DNA from: an archaeon
GTDB taxonomy: Archaea > Nanobdellota > Nanobdellia > Woesearchaeales > GW2011-AR9
Assembly: GCA_023266155.1 (NCBI GenBank)
Contig: JAHFRS010000078.1
Span: 1-5,752 of the forward strand
Length of the DNA: 5,752 nucleotides
Direction of reading: 5' to 3'
Part shown: one piece after another, positions 5,171-5,752 of the stretch
Numbering within the stretch: position 1 is the stretch's first letter
Layout of the letters: each line of letters starts with the position of its first letter
Program-made: the position numbers and the translations under genes
Notes under the pieces: model-generated
Seen by the model: the letters and a program-made list of their open reading frames with translations, nothing else
Databases searched by the model: none
What the model was told of the DNA's origin: nothing

Positions 5171-5752
5171 ACTTATCAATGAAATAATCTCAAAAAATGG
5201 GGATGTAGAGATTAAAGCATTAGGCCCTAAATCTAAAAATCACTGCTATATTATCTGCATACAACAAGAACCAACATTTGTTTTAAAATGGACAAAATAT
5301 GCACGTAAAGAAGTACAGGCTCTGCAATTTTGTAGATCAAATGGATTATATGAAACTTTAACCCCTTTGGATTTTGGTGAAAATTTCTTTGTCACAGAAT
5401 ACATAAAGAATATTAAAGAGTTTAGTTCCCCTTTTGCTTATATAGAAGATCTTGCCAGGCGTCATGCAATCCAATTGATTTCTGGATTAGATTATAATGC
5501 ATTATTACAGGACAAAACATTTGTAAATACTAATGCCCGAAAGACAATTTCAAGGGTAGAAAGACATACTAAAATAGTTAATAACTTTTACTCTGATGTA
5601 GGTAGACTAATACGTTTTTTAGAGAAGGAAGAGTGTACTAGCCAACCTGAATTTAAAGTGTTAGTTCATGGTGATGCTCATAGTAAAAACATTGTCTATT
5701 CAAACGATAAAGTTATATATCTTGATTTCGAATTGTCGTGTATAGAAAGGCC
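5127..5752 (+). CDS. APH/choline-kinase-fold phosphotransferase, partial at the window edge
   Basis: 208 residues are visible; the C-terminus is cut by the window end. The N-lobe has the ATP-anchoring Lys in FVLKWT (K54) and its Glu partner in RKEVQAL (E62). The C-lobe has the catalytic loop HGDAHSKN (H181, D183, N188) and the metal-binding YLDFE (D200, E202). This is the aminoglycoside phosphotransferase/choline kinase (PF01636-type) signature with all key residues kept. Family members phosphorylate small-molecule hydroxyls (aminoglycosides, choline, homoserine, sugars). Co-translation with the maturase (44-base overlap, own GAGGAGG) suggests a substrate within this pathway: the modified peptide's Ser/Thr/Tyr, or a small molecule attached to it. 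Codon use is AT-rich like the maturase. Aminoglycoside resistance is possible but less likely here. Confidence 0.88.
   Translation, partial: MTLFGNLLKQDCLDELINEIISKNGDVEIKALGPKSKNHCYIICIQQEPTFVLKWTKYARKEVQALQFCRSNGLYETLTPLDFGENFFVTEYIKNIKEFSSPFAYIEDLARRHAIQLISGLDYNALLQDKTFVNTNARKTISRVERHTKIVNNFYSDVGRLIRFLEKEECTSQPEFKVLVHGDAHSKNIVYSNDKVIYLDFELSCIER

Noticed and set aside
1..5752. CRISPR array, tRNA/rRNA genes, insertion sequence ends or transposase
   Set aside because: No regularly spaced repeats, cloverleaf-like stretches, terminal inverted repeats or transposase motifs were seen by reading both strands.

Overview
The window most likely comes from an anaerobic, Clostridia/Peptococcaceae-like bacterium. 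This is inferred from strong AGGAGG-type ribosome binding sites, a SPASM radical SAM enzyme, an M23 peptidase, and a mix of mid-GC and AT-rich genes. A deoxyhypusine-synthase-type enzyme and a winged-helix regulator of a type I associate with archaea give it an archaeal flavour. The taxonomic call is an inference with no marker gene behind it.

Layout. Bases 36-1064 (minus) encode a deoxyhypusine synthase family enzyme with every catalytic residue I can check in place. A leader of about 190 bases separates it from a divergent orphan gene (1252-1794, plus, no recognised family). That gene converges, with a 10-base gap, on a winged-helix DNA-binding protein (1805-2737, minus). A 90-base AT-rich divergent region carries a plausible plus-strand promoter and leads into a tiny zinc-ribbon ORF (2828-2944). 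The zinc-ribbon frame continues past an in-frame TAG into a second, degenerate ribbon copy. That copy ends in an ATGA overlap with a leaderless (no signal peptide) M23/LytM-fold protein (3010-3822).

The right third is the most interesting part. It is AT-rich and reads as the start of a ribosomally synthesised, post-translationally modified peptide (RiPP) locus. It holds a 62-residue cysteine-free precursor-like peptide with a strong ribosome binding site (3879-4067), a CxxxCxxC/SPASM radical SAM maturase 11 bases later (4079-5170), and an APH/choline-kinase-fold phosphotransferase overlapping the maturase by 44 bases (5127 to the window edge, partial). The precursor ends in Tyr-Ile-Asp-Ile-Thr-Asp. 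This makes an aromatic-X-X cyclophane-type crosslink a reasonable hypothesis and rules out a thioether (sactipeptide/ranthipeptide) product. A kinase-fold enzyme as the next step is unusual and worth following.

How the genes work together: peptide, radical SAM enzyme and kinase form one translationally coupled unit. Whether the M23 protein and zinc ribbon just upstream belong to the same pathway is open. Base composition changes sharply between them, which argues for separate histories. However, M23 and APH-type kinase domains do occur fused to an aminotransferase in some proteobacterial proteins, which hints at a functional link.
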